From: Linepithema humile
Lineage: Eukaryota; Arthropoda; Insecta; Hymenoptera; Formicidae
Assembly (NCBI RefSeq): GCF_040581485.1
Contig: NC_090130.1
Location: 3,038,001 to 3,102,000 of the forward strand
DNA: 64,000 nucleotides
Reading direction: 5' to 3'
Part shown: positions 25,799-35,726 of the stretch, in pieces
How positions within the stretch are numbered: position 1 is the stretch's first letter
Layout of the letters: the number at the start of each line of letters is the position of its first letter
Notes under the pieces: model-generated
What the model was told of the DNA's origin: nothing
What the model saw: only the letters and a program-made list of their open reading frames with translations
Database searches by the model: none
Made by a program: the position numbers and the translations under genes

Positions 25799-27457
25799 AT
25801 GGCGAGTGTGGAGAAAACCCCAAATGAGTTTACAGTCAGCGAATTAAAAGAAATACTGCGAGAGATGGGCCTATCAACAGGAGGTGTAAAAACTGAGCTG
25901 ATAGCGAGAATTTTAGACAAGGATCCGACGGGCGAATGGATGTTGCGAGTACCGGGAGAAAGGGGAGAGAGACGAATTGAGAATTTTGAGAATACGAGCG
26001 AACAGAGTGCGAATACCGACGATTCCGAATATCTTCGACGGGAGATGGAACTTTGTCGAAGGGAGAAGGAAGTGATAGAGCGAGAGCTCTTGGTGGCACG
26101 ACGAGAGATCGAACTGTTGAAGCGATCGCAAAACGCACGTATTGACGGGTGCGAGTCGGCAAGCGATACGGCAACTAGAAGTCCAATAATTGTAAATGAA
26201 TCGGGTGCAATGAACGTGAGCGCGATTGCGGGCCTATTGGGATATTTTGAGGGTGACGGTAGCATGTTCGCGGCATGGGAAAACCGAGTAAGATCCCTGC
26301 GAAATGCATATAGATTGACAGATGATATGGCAAGAATTATGATTGGATCACGTCTGAAGGGCAAAGCGCAAGAATGGTTCCACTCGAATCCGAGTTATAC
26401 AGAAATAACTATCGATGAACTTTTAGTCGAGTTGAAGAATATGTTCTTTCACGAACCGAGCAGAGTATACGCGAGAAGGCAATTCGAACAACGCGTGTGG
26501 CGAAGAGATGAGACCTTCAATGAGTACCTGCATCAAAAAGTGATAATGGGTAATCGGATCAAGATCGACGAAGTCGAGATGATCGAATACATAATCGAGG
26601 GGATTCCCGATCCGATGCTGCGAGATCAGGCGCGAGTTCAGCGACTTAAAACTAGAAGAGCATTATTGGAGGCGTTCGAGAGAATATCATTACGCGGAAG
26701 GAGTCAGCAGGGTCCGCAACGGAGTGCGAGGGAGCAACGGACGCAAGGAAGTAGCGAGGGGGAGAGACAGGATGGGACAAAAAGTGTAAGGCGATGTCAT
26801 AATTGCGGGGCACAGGGTCATCATGCGATGGATTGCCCTTTCAAAGCAAAAGGTATGAAGTGCTTTAATTGCGGAGGATTCGGACACATTGCGGCAAGAT
26901 GTCAGAGAAAGAACGTTAGCGAAGTTGAAAATATGTGTGATATTTCCAGACAGGATCGCCGTAAATATTATAAAAATGTAAAAATTGATAGTAAAAATCT
27001 AATCGCTTTGATCGACACGGGAAGTGATTTGTCGTTGATACGCGAAGAGCAGTATTTAAAATTAGGGTCGCCAAGCTTGACACGTCGAGAGATTATATTT
27101 CGCGGTATAGGCGCAGAAAATCATAAAACTATGGGCCAATTTAATGCGGAAATCGAGATTGACGACGAAAACTTTGCGATAAGCCTGTCAGTGGTGCCAA
27201 ATGACTTGATGCGACACGATTTGCTCTTAGGAACCGATCTCCTTGACCAAGTAAATTTGTATGTTGAAGAAGGGAAAATTACGATGCGAAAACCGCGTTC
27301 GGAAATGCAAGCATCGGATAGTCTTCCGGAAATATTTAAAATAAATTGTATTAGCGAAGATAGCGATATCGATTTATCTCACGTGACTACCGAACATAGA
27401 GGCATTATAAAAGTTTTAATCGATAAGTATAATCCTAAAAAAAAAAGCACGAGATAG
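25799..27457 (+). CDS. gag-pro: Gag-protease polyprotein of the Gypsy element (552 aa)
   Basis: Structural precursor that assembles the virus-like particle and packages the RNA, fused to the aspartic protease that cuts it. Residues about 10-45 match a SAP motif (LKEILREMGL, then GGVKTELIARIL), a small helix-turn-helix DNA-binding fold. Residues 78-110 are charged heptad-like sequence, probably coiled coil. Residues about 140-300 are the capsid-type Gag domain, with the usual W near 160 and a GKAQEWF segment at 188-194. Two CCHC zinc knuckles follow: C333, C336, H341, C346 and C355, C358, H363, C368. The protease has its catalytic DTGS at 406-409 and the hydrophobic LLLGTD partner motif at 475-480. 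ATG 25799 is chosen because it is the first in a long open frame and precedes the SAP motif. The frame ends eight bases before the pol ATG, after an A10 run that allows a -1 shift. No damage is visible. Family identity is firm; the SAP assignment is by motif only. Confidence 0.95.
   Translation: MASVEKTPNEFTVSELKEILREMGLSTGGVKTELIARILDKDPTGEWMLRVPGERGERRIENFENTSEQSANTDDSEYLRREMELCRREKEVIERELLVARREIELLKRSQNARIDGCESASDTATRSPIIVNESGAMNVSAIAGLLGYFEGDGSMFAAWENRVRSLRNAYRLTDDMARIMIGSRLKGKAQEWFHSNPSYTEITIDELLVELKNMFFHEPSRVYARRQFEQRVWRRDETFNEYLHQKVIMGNRIKIDEVEMIEYIIEGIPDPMLRDQARVQRLKTRRALLEAFERISLRGRSQQGPQRSAREQRTQGSSEGERQDGTKSVRRCHNCGAQGHHAMDCPFKAKGMKCFNCGGFGHIAARCQRKNVSEVENMCDISRQDRRKYYKNVKIDSKNLIALIDTGSDLSLIREEQYLKLGSPSLTRREIIFRGIGAENHKTMGQFNAEIEIDDENFAISLSVVPNDLMRHDLLLGTDLLDQVNLYVEEGKITMRKPRSEMQASDSLPEIFKINCISEDSDIDLSHVTTEHRGIIKVLIDKYNPKKKSTR
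27437..27446 (+). promoter_or_regulatory. Probable -1 ribosomal frameshift site (A10)
   Basis: Ten consecutive A residues cover the last lysine codons of gag-pro. The gag stop is TAG at 27455-27457. The pol frame is -1 relative to gag and is open from 27439, directly after a TAA at 27436-27438, so it can be entered only from inside the A run. A heptamer of A satisfies the X-XXY-YYZ slippery rule. Amino acids encoded between the slip and the pol ATG already look like the conserved lead-in to Gypsy reverse transcriptases, which supports the shift. Any stimulating RNA structure downstream was not evaluated. Confidence 0.8.
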
Positions 27458-27465
27458 AAATTAAA

Positions 27466-30027
27466 ATGAATATAGTTCTTAGAGATAATGAACCAGTATA
27501 TCAGAGACCTCGGCGCTTGTCACCTGGAGAGAAGGAACAGGTAAACGCGCACGTGAACGAGTGGCTGGCCAAGGGTATCATCCAACCATCGCTTTCGGAA
27601 TACGCGAGTCCAGTGGTTTTAGTCAAAAAAAAGACGGGGGAAACAAGGTTGTGTGTCGATTATAGGCAGTTAAACAAAAGGGTGATAAAAGATCGATACC
27701 CACTTCCGTTAATTGACGATCAATTGGACGCTCTTCAAGGAGCTACGGTATTTAGTACAATTGACTTGAAGAACGGATTTTTTCATGTTCCGGTGGAAAG
27801 GGAGAGCAGAAGGTATACCTCTTTTATAATTCCAGACGGTCAATATGAATTCCTTTACGTACCTTTCGGTTTATGTAACTCTCCGGCAATATTCCAGAAG
27901 TTCATAAATTGGGTATTTAGGGATTTGATTAGAGACGGCGTGGTTTTGACATACATGGACGATTTAATTATTCCGTCCACGGATTTTGAAATCGCGTTAG
28001 TAAATCTTGAGAAAACCTTGTGCGTTGCCGAAGACTTTGGATTAAATATCAACTGGAAAAAGTGTCAATTTCTACAGACTAAAATCGAATTTTTAGGTCA
28101 TATTATTGAGAAAGGTACGGTGCGCCCTACCGAAAGTAAAACCGAAGCCGTGATAAAATTTCCGCAGCCGGAAAACGCGAAGCAAATACAGAGCTTTTTA
28201 GGTCTAACGGGATACTTCCGTAAATTTATTAAAGATTATGCGCTGGTTGCCAGACCTCTGAGTAATTTATTGAAAGCGGATACAAAATTTGAATTTGGTG
28301 TGAAAGAAAAAGAAGCTTTTGATCGATTAAAATTTATATTAAGTACTAAGCCGGTATTGAAATTATATAAACAAAAAGCAGAAACGGAATTACACACGGA
28401 TGCCTCCATGTACGGTTACGGCGCTATATTATTTCAGAAATGTGACGACGATAATGCACTACATCCGATATATTATGCGAGCGGAAAAACGACCGATGCC
28501 GAGATGAAATACACGAGTTACGAATTGGAAACGTTAGCGATAATAAAGGCGCTGCGAAAATTTAGAATTTATTTATTAGGAATTACTTTTAAAATTGTTA
28601 CTGATTGCCAGGCGTTCTCATTGACATTGAATAAGAAGGATCTCTGTGTTCGCGTCGCCAGATGGGCTTTGCTACTTGAAGAGTTCGATTATAGTATAGT
28701 ACATCGCCCAGGCAAAAATATGATACATGTAGATGCGCTAAGCCGATATCCCCTTCCATGTAGTATGCTAATAGATGAGTCGGAAGAAAGCGTTATAGCC
28801 AGAATTCGAAAGGCTCAACGAGAGGATGCGAGCTTGCAAAATATTTACTTGCTAGCGGACACGCGACAATGCGACGGGTATGTTGTGAGAGGCGGACTAC
28901 TGTTCAAAGAAAACGACGGCGATATACAATTGGTAGTGCCGAAATGCTTACAATCTCAAATAGCACGGCGTGTTCATGAAAATGGGCATTTTGCGGTCGA
29001 AAAAACAGAAGCGCTTATAAAACGAAATTATTGGTTTCCCAACATGCGTAAAACAATCGAAAAAATTATTCGAAATTGTGTGAATTGTATTTTAGCAAAT
29101 AAGAAAGCAGGCAGGCTGGATGGTTATTTAAATCCTATACCTAAAGGTGATGTGCCTCTCGAAACTTATCATATTGATCATCTTGGGCCGCTTCCTTCAA
29201 CTAAAAAAAGATATAGATATATTTTTGTAATCGTGGATGCATTTTCAAAGTTTGTGTGGTTGTTCGGGACGCGATCAACTAGCTCGGCAGAAGTTTTAGA
29301 TAAATTGAATAAATTGGCCGTTATTTTTGGAAATCCAAAAAGAATTATCTCGGACAGGGGAACTGCTTTTACATCAAACGAGTTTCGTGAATATTGTCAA
29401 AAGGAAAACATTAAGCATGTACTTATTACCACGGGTATTCCGCGAGGAAACGGCCAAGTAGAAAGAATAAATCGAACCTTGATACCGATACTGACAAAAT
29501 TGACAGCGCCTCGGCCGGAGGAATGGTATAAATATTTAGATCGAACGCAGCAATATCTAAATGCGGTAGCGAATCGAAGTACAAGTAAAACTCCATTTCA
29601 ACTAATGTTCGGTACACATATGAGATTAAAAGACGATCCTGAGATAAAAGAATTGATCGAAGGCGAATGGGAAGCAATATTTCAAGAAAGTCGAGATGAG
29701 TTGAGAGAACAAGCGCGAAAATGTATAATACGTACACAAGAAGAAAATAAACGAACTTATGATAAGCGTCGGAAAGAAGCGAGACAGTACCGCGAAGATG
29801 ATTTAGTAGCGATTAAAAGAACTCAATTAGGTCCAGGTTTGAAATGCGCCGCTAAATTTCTAGGGCCCTATCAAATAATTAAGGCATTGCGTAACGATAG
29901 ATATGTGGTAAAGAAGATAGGTGATCACGAGGGACCATCCGAAACCTCGACGGCTGCCGATTGTATGAAGCCCTGGTTGGGAACAGTCGATTCTCTCGAG
30001 GATTCCGACAGCCAAGACGAAATCTGA
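27466..30027 (+). CDS. pol: Pol polyprotein: reverse transcriptase, RNase H, integrase (853 aa)
   Basis: Copies the element RNA into DNA, removes the RNA strand and inserts the DNA into the host genome. Reverse transcriptase spans about residues 15-215: catalytic D100 in STIDLKNGF, then YMDD at 163-166. RNase H spans about 300-430: D312 in HTDAS, E353, D380 and D423 (HVDALSR). Integrase: zinc-binding H504, H508, C538, C541; catalytic D571, D630 and E666, with exactly 35 residues between the last two, as in the DDE integrase family. Residues 798-803 (FLGPYQ) are a GPY/F-type motif near the C-terminus; there is no chromodomain. The first ATG of the frame is used as start, but translation probably arrives by -1 frameshift from gag-pro, and the open frame reaches back to 27439. 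YMDD is the retrovirus-like spelling; many Gypsy elements have another residue at the second position. No stops or missing catalytic residues. Confidence 0.97.
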   Translation: MNIVLRDNEPVYQRPRRLSPGEKEQVNAHVNEWLAKGIIQPSLSEYASPVVLVKKKTGETRLCVDYRQLNKRVIKDRYPLPLIDDQLDALQGATVFSTIDLKNGFFHVPVERESRRYTSFIIPDGQYEFLYVPFGLCNSPAIFQKFINWVFRDLIRDGVVLTYMDDLIIPSTDFEIALVNLEKTLCVAEDFGLNINWKKCQFLQTKIEFLGHIIEKGTVRPTESKTEAVIKFPQPENAKQIQSFLGLTGYFRKFIKDYALVARPLSNLLKADTKFEFGVKEKEAFDRLKFILSTKPVLKLYKQKAETELHTDASMYGYGAILFQKCDDDNALHPIYYASGKTTDAEMKYTSYELETLAIIKALRKFRIYLLGITFKIVTDCQAFSLTLNKKDLCVRVARWALLLEEFDYSIVHRPGKNMIHVDALSRYPLPCSMLIDESEESVIARIRKAQREDASLQNIYLLADTRQCDGYVVRGGLLFKENDGDIQLVVPKCLQSQIARRVHENGHFAVEKTEALIKRNYWFPNMRKTIEKIIRNCVNCILANKKAGRLDGYLNPIPKGDVPLETYHIDHLGPLPSTKKRYRYIFVIVDAFSKFVWLFGTRSTSSAEVLDKLNKLAVIFGNPKRIISDRGTAFTSNEFREYCQKENIKHVLITTGIPRGNGQVERINRTLIPILTKLTAPRPEEWYKYLDRTQQYLNAVANRSTSKTPFQLMFGTHMRLKDDPEIKELIEGEWEAIFQESRDELREQARKCIIRTQEENKRTYDKRRKEARQYREDDLVAIKRTQLGPGLKCAAKFLGPYQIIKALRNDRYVVKKIGDHEGPSETSTAADCMKPWLGTVDSLEDSDSQDEI

Positions 30028-30056
30028 GGTCAGATTACAGTGTCAGGACGGCCGAG
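30028..30056 (+). other. Segment before the 3' LTR: no polypurine tract, tRNA-Leu-like end
   Basis: Plus-strand DNA synthesis normally starts from a purine run touching the 3' LTR. Here the last 15 bases are GTCAGGACGGCCGAG (30042-30056), with five pyrimidines. With the TG that opens the LTR they match the first 17 nt of eukaryotic leucine tRNA (GTCAGGATGGCCGAGTG) at 16 positions. Position is seen; the tRNA comparison is from memory. It may be coincidence. Confidence 0.6.
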
Positions 30057-30352
30057 TGTAGAAGTAAAATATCACATTTGCGAATGTTAGAAAACGAGAC
30101 GGTTAGGTCGAGCGAGACATCGGCGTTTCAAAACATTAGCCGATATAAGGCAGTTGATAAACAATAAACGCCTCTCGATACGAAAGACGAGCTAAATGAC
30201 TTAGCGAAAAACATGAGGCTGACCGCCGATGCGAGCCACGGAGACAGAGTTCTCGTTCGTCCGTCGGCTAGTGAACACATCCTTGTAATTATTCTAAAAT
30301 ATACTTATACTTTTATTAATTATTTCGCTGTCGTTTCTACCAAGTCCCTACA
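30057..30352 (+). repeat. 3' long terminal repeat (296 bp)
   Basis: By my reading this is an identical copy of 25297-25592, with the same TGTAG...CTACA ends. It would supply the polyadenylation signal for the full-length transcript; the AATAAA falls at 30163-30168. Because the two LTRs are copied from one template at insertion, zero differences over 296 bp means almost no time for mutation since insertion, unless gene conversion or assembly collapse has made them equal. Confidence 0.97.
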
Positions 30353-30356
30353 GAGG
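30353..30356 (+). repeat. Target site duplication, right copy (GAGG)
   Basis: Matches 25293-25296. The intact pair shows that both LTRs belong to the same integration event and that no ectopic recombination has swapped an end. Confidence 0.9.
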
Positions 30357-31740
30357 TGAACTTCTTTATGTCGCACGCCGATCGATTATTGACTCTCGTA
30401 GCGCTCGCTCGTTCTACGCCACCTCGGACGAAACTTTGCCGGTCTGCCGAAAGCGAATGTTTTCGCCGGCTTCGCGCCTTCCCGTCTCGCCGTAGAAGCG
30501 ACAATTATTCCGCCGGTGTAGCTTCGCGGTACGGTAGGTGGGATAATGGTCGGCATAAGTTAAAATTTCGGCCGATACACGCGAAAACAGGTGAGTTACG
30601 AATGGAATTAAGTGACTTAAGGCCGGCGTGTCGCGTTGCGCGCAGCGAGGACGCCAATTTTATGGCTGATTTGCCGGCCGCGATTGTATTTATCACGCGA
30701 ACGGACTCTCGCGGTTTTTGTTGCTCCTCATTGCGTCCTGATGCGCGTCAGTATTTCTCAATTAAACCCTCTCGTCGCGCGCGCACCGCGCCCGTATATG
30801 GCGCACCCACCGTGTCGAAGTTGGGTAAAAATTTCAGTTTCTTTACGATTTTCCCGCGAGATCGTGCGTGACGCGTAATGCGACGGAAATATCTGAACCC
30901 AATTAACGCTGAAATATATTAGGCAGACTAGTTTGCGCCGATAAATGGCACCTTATTTGGCAGAGACGGTACGATTACGAGATTCGTGCGACGAAAGTGA
31001 TATACGCTTCTACAGGTTTTTTACGCAAACTGTTTTTTTATGACGGCGTATATGGAATCGCGATTGGCGTCTCATTAATAGGCGGTTGTACGTTGAAAGA
31101 ATGCAGATGGCGGAAACACGCATGCATTCCGCTCGCGGCTGGTAAATTGCCGTTAATTTCGTCGGCAAGACGCATGGATTACCATAAATTTCGACACAAG
31201 TGACCGCTCATTAGATATGCAAAGCAGCGTGTGGGATATGGCGCCCAAAAGCGTTTGCCACTCGCGTGTCCTTCCTCGTCGTAAAGTCTCAAGCGAACTT
31301 GAATTTTTCTGCTGTACGCTCGCTTCGCTAATTTCTGCCGGCAACGATACATCGTTCGTATTATAAAAAATCAATATATTTCATGTTTAATAAATTCTTC
31401 GCATTGTTAGTGTCTTACGATGGCTTTACTCTCGCGGCTCATAATGAATTCTGCGTCAAGTTAACGATGTGGATCGTTAAATATTCAACAGTGTCAATTA
31501 ATTTTATTTCTCGGTATTTATTGATACAATAATAGGGTGATAATTGACGAAAATCTCTCTGGCGTCGGCAAATGCGCGATTGAAACTTCCCGTTTAACCG
31601 CGAGTCGAACATTTTGCCAATTACTTCCTCCGCACGGCGCATTCCCTCGTATTACGTCACGCGGACAGCAACGCGATGCAGCAACGTGTCGCATAAGCGG
31701 CTCCACCTCGGAGAAATTAGCAACATTGCATCGTTATGTA
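30357..31740. other. Right flank of the retrotransposon, no gene seen
   Basis: Continuous with the left flank once the element and one GAGG copy are removed. An open frame at 30356-30871 (+, 171 codons) begins at the insertion edge and has no recognised domain. Confidence 0.5.
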
Positions 31741-33190
31741 ATGACGGCGCAGGCGACGTGGGAACGCGCGCGGCGCGTAGACATTAAAATCAAACGCAAT
31801 ACGCGTCAATGGGTGCGCGACCTAGGGGTGAAGGTGGGAGGAGGTGCACCAGCCCGAGGCTCGCACACAATGCCACTCGAGTGGTAATTTGTCGGAGATG
31901 GGTCATTACGGGCTTAAGGCTGCGTCCTCCCGCTTCTTCTCCATCATCGTTCGCCGCGAGACAGACGCAGGAAGACGGGGCTCGTTTCTTCGCGAACGGA
32001 GCGCGACGGAGACTCGCCTCTCGAGAAAGCGAGACCGGCTGACCTCATCGTGAACCGCGGCCGTCAAAACACCCGCGTCGGCACAGCCCCCCCCCTCCCC
32101 CTCATTGCCCCCACCTCGAGCTCTCATAATTTCGGCGCGCCGTGGAAAAAGGTCGCACAAGACGCGCTCCGAAATGGCACGGCGCGTCGCCGAGATACGT
32201 TTCTCCCTCGCGACACGAGGACCGGATCGACCAGCGGTTCGGCCGGACCCGCTCTCCGAGCCCATTTGCTTCGTCGTCGTGTCACGATTTTCGTGAGATC
32301 GTAATTTCTTGAAAGGACGGAGGGAGCGGGTGCGCGGCAACGCGAATACATCGAGACGCGCTTGACATTGATTCCGAGTACCTCGGGCCCACCTCTGTCA
32401 TGTTGCGATGCTGCGTGTCGCGTGTTTTGATATCGGGCGACAAAGATCCCAAGCGCGAAGCGTAAAAGTGAAAAAAGTCGCGGGGAACGGCGGGAGAAGT
32501 GGTTCGTGCGTGGACGAACGGCGGTCCCGTTGGACTCGCGCGGCGTCAGGCGCATCGCGTGATGCGCGATTTTTAACGCATCTCAGTATCGGGACAAGAC
32601 GCGTCATGCGCGCTGCCGGCGAAGTGGCGGCTCTTCAAAATCGTTGCAAAACGAAACACTGTTTCCGGAGACACGCGGAGCGTTGATCCTCGCGTGGATG
32701 GTATGCGCAGATATCAGATCTCGTTTGCGGTGCGCGATCCTGGCCTTCTCGCTTCGAGTCGGATGCAGCGGGAGGAGGAAAAAAAAAGGAAAGGAAAAAA
32801 AAAGGAGAGAAAAAACGAGAGAAAGAGGAGACAAGGCGGTTTTTAAGCGCGTTTTAACGCCGAGACAAGGCTCCGGCGGGCTCTACAGTGGCGAGGCGTC
32901 GGACCTCGAGAATTACGGCTGCGTGTCTCCCGTAATCCTGGTTTATATGCCGCCGTCGGGCTCGGACGCCGGGTCCACGCGGATCGCAGGCCTCGCCGCT
33001 CTTACATCTTCCCCGGAGTCGGTGCGCCCGACAGGTCCCGTCGTCCTCGGAAGCCGACGCGGCCGACGTACGCGCACGGCGCACGCAGGGGCCTCGTCAG
33101 GTCCGTCACGGAACGAGTCTCAGCAGGTTGAGACGCGGGCAGGCGGTCGGCGCCCACGCCATGCCCGTATTGTGCAGGTTCCTTCGTAAG
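31741..33190. other. Large CpG-dense block
   Basis: The longest CG-rich stretch of the window, interrupted by a purine-rich run at 32770-32836. Five of six frames are open for long distances and encode Arg/Ser/Pro-rich sequence. A donor-like CTTCGTAAGA closes it at about 33184-33193. It could be a promoter with a non-coding first exon; no ORF is convincing. Confidence 0.4.
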
Positions 33191-34490
33191 ACTCTTCCTC
33201 CCTCCGTCTTTTTTTCTCCCTGACAGCTTGAGGCTTCATTGTTTCAGCACAATTCGCTGTCATCCGCCACGCGGGGATTCTGACGAATCGCATAAGCAGC
33301 GAGCGGTTGGTCCATTGTCGGTGATTTAGGACAACTCGGTGAGTTTCCTGAGTTTTTTGTATTCTTCTTTTAGCATTTCCTGCCATTCTGTCTTTACAAA
33401 TCTTTTCTGTGCAAGACAACTCCCCGAACACAAGAGTAAACTAATGCAGTAAATACGTAAATGTGTGGATAAATAATAGGATTCAAAAATTTTAACACAA
33501 AAAAATCTATAGTATTGTGAACAATAATACAAATGTTCTGTCATTTGGTTTTATCAATAAACAATAAAATAACATTTTTTTAATAATTACGAAATAACTA
33601 CTTCAAATTAAACTTTTAATCCTCTTAACGTCGTAATTTAATCTCACGAAAATTATGCCACTCTTTCATACCTCGCTTTTTGTATTATTAATTGCATTAT
33701 TAAATGCAACGCGGGAGAACGGGATTTAGTGATCACACATCATTTCTCTTCTTTGATTATACTTGTGCAGTTCGAGGGCTGATCGGCTTGTCATTATAAC
33801 TGTCAGCATCCATTAGCGCGTCATAACATTTTCCTCAAACAGTGACGTCCAGTCGATACGCGTCCACTTGAAACCCGTTCATCCGCGGCTGCCAATTACA
33901 TGCTCGCCTGACCACTCTCGCTTACGTGTTAATTCGAGTCATCGTAATAGCACAGGATCGATGTAATTAGCCGACATTAATAATTTAACATCAATTTGAA
34001 TATAAATTACGATCTCGACGAGAAATTGTTCGAGTTGCCCGCGCGTCTCGCCTTTAATTTGGACAATCCTTCATCGGCCGGCAGTTTTCGTTGATGCCCT
34101 CGTCCCTTCGAGCCCGATATTCCTCTCATACGCACATCGGCCGAGGCGTGCCACGATCCATCACGCAGATACAAACGTCCTACGTGCGCATCGCTTATAT
34201 CCGCGATCGCTTTACGATCCCCAATAATTACGCGTCTCATTATATTTTAATTAGCATGGCCCGACGGCACCGCCCGATTTGTAGAGTTCATTAATGTTGT
34301 TTACGAGGGCCTCATTAAATTTGAATATTATTGAATAACGCTCGTTAAGGCGCGACGCATGATCGTGCGTTTGCGTGCATGCGTCACGAGAGTGACCTCG
34401 CGCAAGGCTCCGACACAACAGGTTGATGCAGATGTACGACGTAATGCGCCTCGACATTAATATATTTCCTCTAATAAGACAAACGCCAGA
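33191..34490. other. Unassigned, mostly AT-rich DNA
   Basis: AT-rich between 33420 and 34020 with repeated ATTA/TAATTA homeodomain-core motifs. No gene recognised. Confidence 0.45.
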
Positions 34491-34544
34491 TCCACCTCCG
34501 CGCGCGGCTTCTCAATGGGAAAACTATTACTCTCGACTCTCGCT

Positions 34545-34565
34545 CGCGCGCGCGCGCGCGCGCGC
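34545..34565. repeat. (CG)n microsatellite
   Basis: 21 bp of strict CG alternation. Confidence 0.95.
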
Positions 34566-34683
34566 AAGTCATCGTGGAAATCATCCACCTTGTCCCGTCC
34601 ACATTGCACTGCTCGAGAGAAGGCGAGAGGTCGAGTCGTTCGAGGTCGACAAACCGCGAGAATCGCGCCGTGCCACGAACGCA

Positions 34684-34708
34684 TCGCGTCGCGTCGCGTC
34701 GCGTCGCA
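34684..34708. repeat. (CGCGT)n pentanucleotide repeat
   Basis: Four to five tandem GCGTC units. Confidence 0.9.
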
Positions 34709-34960
34709 TCACATCGGCGGAATTCGAGTCGTTTTACGCCGGCCAGGACAATCGTTCCGCCGCGGATCGCATAAAGACGCGCTTACGGAAAGATACGCGA
34801 ATGCGAGCCCGATATCTCACACGGCGAGGAGCGAATAACTGAGCGTCGATAACGCCGGACGTGTTTGCGTCACACGCGCTATTTTTGCGTCACATCGCCG
34901 GAACGCTCGCGCGATTCATGAGACGGCGCGCCGCGTCGTAAACTCATGCGAATTCGCGAT

Positions 34961-35680
34961 CCTATGTTTATTACCGCGCCGGCGGGACGCGAAGTGCTAT
35001 TGGAAATTGTAAATTTTCCCGCGGAATAGGAACGCAGCGGAGTCTCTGTGGGATGTCGATTCCTGACGAATGTAATAATAATAAATCCGTGTGAAATTGC
35101 GAAGACGGCGGAAATTCACGGTAAAGGAAACTTGCGTGCGATGTTACGATCCGCTTAACGAAATTTCGAACGATACATCATCGGAAAATATGCTTAATCG
35201 CAGTCGTACATTTTCGCGTATCTGAAAACACACTTGCAGATAAATTTAATAAACGTATAAGTGGTCTACAAATCTCGTGATTCTTGATTTCGAATTCATT
35301 CATGGGTGAAGTAAGCGGACGAACTTTCTACGTTGCGCTGCGACGTCGCTTCGTCTTGAGCCATCTCTATCTCTATCGCGTGCAGCTAGGCGATAGAAAG
35401 GCGGGCGGCGTGAAGGAAGCGAGAGGCCGCACGTTTTCTCTCGGGTTTGGCGTAAAACGACACCCACATCGCGGCACCTGCCGGCCACTCGTGTTGCCTA
35501 ACATCCGCTCTCCCCATACTGATTTAGCCTAGTCGGAACTGTACCCGCTATTCACCAGCGTAGGCACGCATGCCGGGAAACACAGTCGTGCGTGCGCGCG
35601 TAATTCCCGGGTGAAAAGATCACGAAGATTCTCTCTTCTCCGGATTTACATACTGCGCGCAACGCACGCTTCGCTCTCGC
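34961..35680. other. Unassigned non-coding DNA
   Basis: Mixed sequence. The open frame 35284-35532 (+, 82 codons) has no recognised domain. Confidence 0.4.
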
Positions 35681-35726
35681 CTCTTTCTCTTTCTCTCTCT
35701 CTCTCTCTCGCTCTCTCTCTCTCTCT
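35681..35726 (+). repeat. CT-rich microsatellite
   Basis: Pyrimidine tract with (CT)n cores interrupted by single G residues. Confidence 0.95.

Larger units (their letters stand above)
25297..30352 (+). mobile_element. Complete Ty3/Gypsy-type LTR retrotransposon, no envelope gene
   Basis: Order seen: 5' LTR, primer binding site, leader, gag-protease ORF, pol ORF (reverse transcriptase, RNase H, integrase), 29 bp, 3' LTR. The domain order RT-RNaseH-integrase is that of Ty3/Gypsy and not of Ty1/Copia. Total length is 5056 bp with a 4464-bp internal region. Both ORFs are uninterrupted, the LTRs look identical and a 4-bp GAGG duplication flanks the ends, so the copy appears intact, recently inserted and possibly able to move by itself. 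Only 29 bp separate the pol stop from the 3' LTR, so no envelope gene fits; this is a retrotransposon without a visible route out of the cell. I could not assign a named clade: the integrase has no chromodomain, and the SAP-bearing Gag does not match a family I can name with certainty. Confidence 0.97.
34491..34960. other. CpG-dense block with CG repeats
   Basis: Contains (CG)n at 34545-34565 and a GTCGC pentamer repeat at 34684-34708. Open frames on both strands are repeat-driven. Confidence 0.45.

Noticed and set aside
25588..26364. 258-codon open frame on the minus strand
   Set aside because: It lies opposite the 5' leader and gag. Its Ser/Arg/Leu-rich composition is the mirror of Glu/Arg-rich gag codons.
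30028..30056. Envelope gene downstream of pol
   Set aside because: Only 29 bp lie between the pol stop and the 3' LTR.
32644..33189. 181-codon open frame (+)
   Set aside because: Starts at an unremarkable ATG, runs through a purine repeat giving a Lys/Arg/Glu stretch, and overlaps other open frames in the CpG block.
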